Of a DNA stretch of 64,000 nt, positions 62,291 to 64,000 are shown piece after piece. The position numbers and the translations under genes are program-made. The notes below the pieces were generated by a model. It was not told the DNA's origin. It ran no database searches and saw only the letters and a program-made list of their open reading frames with translations. Position 1 is the first letter of the stretch; every line of letters starts with the position of its first letter. The DNA is from Luscinia megarhynchos (Eukaryota > Chordata > Aves > Passeriformes > Turdidae). The DNA is taken from positions 29,547,819-29,611,818 of the forward strand of contig CM067592.1 of the NCBI GenBank assembly GCA_034336665.1, read 5' to 3'.

Positions 62291-62530
62291 TGGCCTTATG
62301 GAACCTTAGGCATCTGGGATTCTGCTAAGGGAAACCTGTGGTTGAATTGGTAAGGAAACCTGTTTGACTGTGTGGGACTGGAGCATGTAGGGAGCTCAGC
62401 CAGGCACCTGCCAGATCACAGAAGATACTGGCTGCAAAGAGGCCTCAGTCCCAGCACTGAAAGTCTGGTAGTGGGAATGTGATTGCCCGAGTGGCTCCTG
62501 AATGGTCAGAATGGGAAGTTTCCTTAACAT

Positions 62531-64000
62531 TTGTTCATAGAAACCAAGAAAACCAAGCTAGTTGCATTTGAATCATTTCTCTGTAGATTTAAAACTACTT
62601 GCACTGAACTAGTGTTAAGAAAAAAGAAAAAAAACACAAACAACTATTAATCAATATTCACTAAAAAAGAAAAGAAATTTTAAAAGCACTACAGTGTAAG
62701 TCCTTCAGGTTATAGACGAATATGAGTAAGTGATAAGGAGCTGCAATAGATGAATAGTCATGTTCATTGCCATAATAAACCCAGGACTGCAATAAGCAGC
62801 TATGAGAGAAATTTCTATTATGAATAATTTTAAGGGAAGTATTACTAATTATATAAATAAATAAATAAATAAATAAATGCTGGACAAAATGGCCAGAAAA
62901 TATATATTCATAATTGAAGTAAATTTTAGGTATTATGGATGGGCTTTCAGATGCATTTAATACCAGTGTTCCCATGAAAGTTAGTAAGAGGTTTAATAAT
63001 AAAATATGTTGAAGTGATGGATTTGAGCCAAAATTAATTTTTTTATGTCTTTTAGCACTACTGTGCAGAAAAGGTTTATTCTAACTCAGAACAGAAACAT
63101 GTCTGAAGAGATTGCTGTAATTTAGCAGGAATCTCTAACCCAAACTGCTCACAACCTAAACACCAGCTAGGAGTGAAATAGATTACCAATTTTCCTGAGG
63201 AGGGAAGGTGAAGCTTTCAGAAGAACCAGGTAAAGACATGTTCAAGATCTGCAGGAGGAAAATAGTTTTCATGCCAAACATAGGCAAATAAGCAAATAGG
63301 AAAGTCTAGAGTAAAGAAGAAGAAAAAAGACATATTACTGACAGAACGTATCAGATCTAGAAAACCAGACAACCATAAAGAAGGTTACTAAACATGATAG
63401 AAATTATTAAAAATGCTGTCATTATATTTTCAAATACCTGTTGAATAGGCAAGATGCATTTTAAAACAAAGCCAAGCATTCAACACAAATGTTTTGTCAG
63501 CTTTCTCCCAGGCGTTTGGAAGCCAGCCATCCCAGGGAAATAAAATATTCAAGACACAAATGTTTCCACTGACTACCCTGTACTGAATATCAAAATCACT
63601 CGACTAATTGAGCAAGATTCCAATAGTTGTCTGATCAGATAAAACACTGGAAACAGAACGCTGGATTAGTTTTCATAGATGACAAAAAGGAAACTGCACA
63701 ACGCTTTCACACACCTCATTAAATCCTTTTGATAAAGCATCTTCAATACACCTGCTGAAATTTTACTCAGTCAAATAAATTATAGGATTTGGGCACAACA
63801 GCCATGTAAAGCAACACCATCAGGACATGTATTGCAGAGCTTGAAAAAAGATGCTGCTTGGACTGGAAGGATTCAGACAACAGGGAGTGACAAGGCAGGT
63901 TATAGAATATAGAAGTTTTAAATTATAAATGCTCTAGAGTCAGCTAATTAAATCCAAGTTCATTCCACGATGCTGCAATATGGGTCCCCTTCCCATCCCT
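62531..64000. other. AT-rich unique sequence, no gene seen
   Basis: Contains a TAAA microsatellite (62854-62878). No gene recognised to the end of the window. Confidence 0.55.
62854..62878 (+). repeat. (TAAA)6 microsatellite
   Basis: Six perfect TAAA units, likely length-variable between individuals. Confidence 0.95.

Larger units (their letters stand above)
62000..62530 (+). mobile_element. LTR-like element with TATA box and polyadenylation signal
   Basis: GC-rich island in AT-rich DNA. It contains TATAAAAAG (62216-62224), then AATAAA (62285-62290) 69 bp further on, a typical LTR U3/R spacing. Phrases such as GGAACCTTAGGCATCTGGGA, GGATTCTGCTAAGGGAAACC and GTGGCTCCTGAATGGTCAGA recall passerine LTR/untranslated-leader sequence. 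The edges are uncertain: similarity seems to begin near 62000-62030 and fade near 62530, and the part after about 62345 may be leader sequence beyond the LTR. No coding region remains. Confidence 0.55.

Overview
The window looks like AT-rich, non-coding DNA from a bird, probably a songbird. The evidence is the repeat content: CR1 LINE remnants in both orientations, and several long terminal repeats (LTRs) of types I recognise from passerine genomes. I see no tRNA, rRNA, CRISPR array, operon-like gene layout or convincing protein-coding gene. All very long open frames lie inside two tandem-repeat arrays and are by-products of repeat periodicity. Nearly all remaining frames are short (about 60-150 codons) and look like chance. 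The stretch is best read as a gene desert or part of a very large intron. Family assignments are from memory of repeat consensus sequences; no search was run.

Layout. 1-300 is the 3' part of an avian endogenous-retrovirus LTR on the + strand, its 5' part lying outside the window. 2288-4100 is a degenerate CR1 3' end (+ strand) whose reverse-transcriptase motif is mutated and which is split by about 840 bp of foreign sequence. 5075-8405 is the U3 part of an LTR on the - strand, apparently of the same family as 1-300. One short U3 segment has expanded into about 68 tandem copies of a 39-bp unit (5338-8017). 8406-29670 is AT-rich unique sequence with simple repeats. 29671-30343 is a nearly complete solo LTR (+) with a TATA box and AATAAA signal. 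36573-37305 is a second minisatellite, about 32 copies of a 23-bp unit. 42649-42886 is a strand-asymmetric G/T tract with possible G-quadruplexes. 46387-46490 is a polypyrimidine tract. 48505-48830 is AT/GT-rich simple sequence followed by a CR1 endonuclease remnant at 49048-49200. 54246-54323 is a near-perfect hairpin. 58200-58660 is a GC-richer segment that may be an old retrocopy on the - strand. 60627-60973 is an internally deleted CR1 (-). About 62000-62530 is a further LTR-like element (+) with TATA and AATAAA signals.

No genes can be said to work together here. The main biological content is the history of retroelements and two minisatellites. The strongest observation is that the larger minisatellite sits inside an LTR and probably arose by amplifying part of that LTR's U3 region. 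The next is the 54.2-kb hairpin, which could be a small inverted-repeat element or a microRNA-like precursor.
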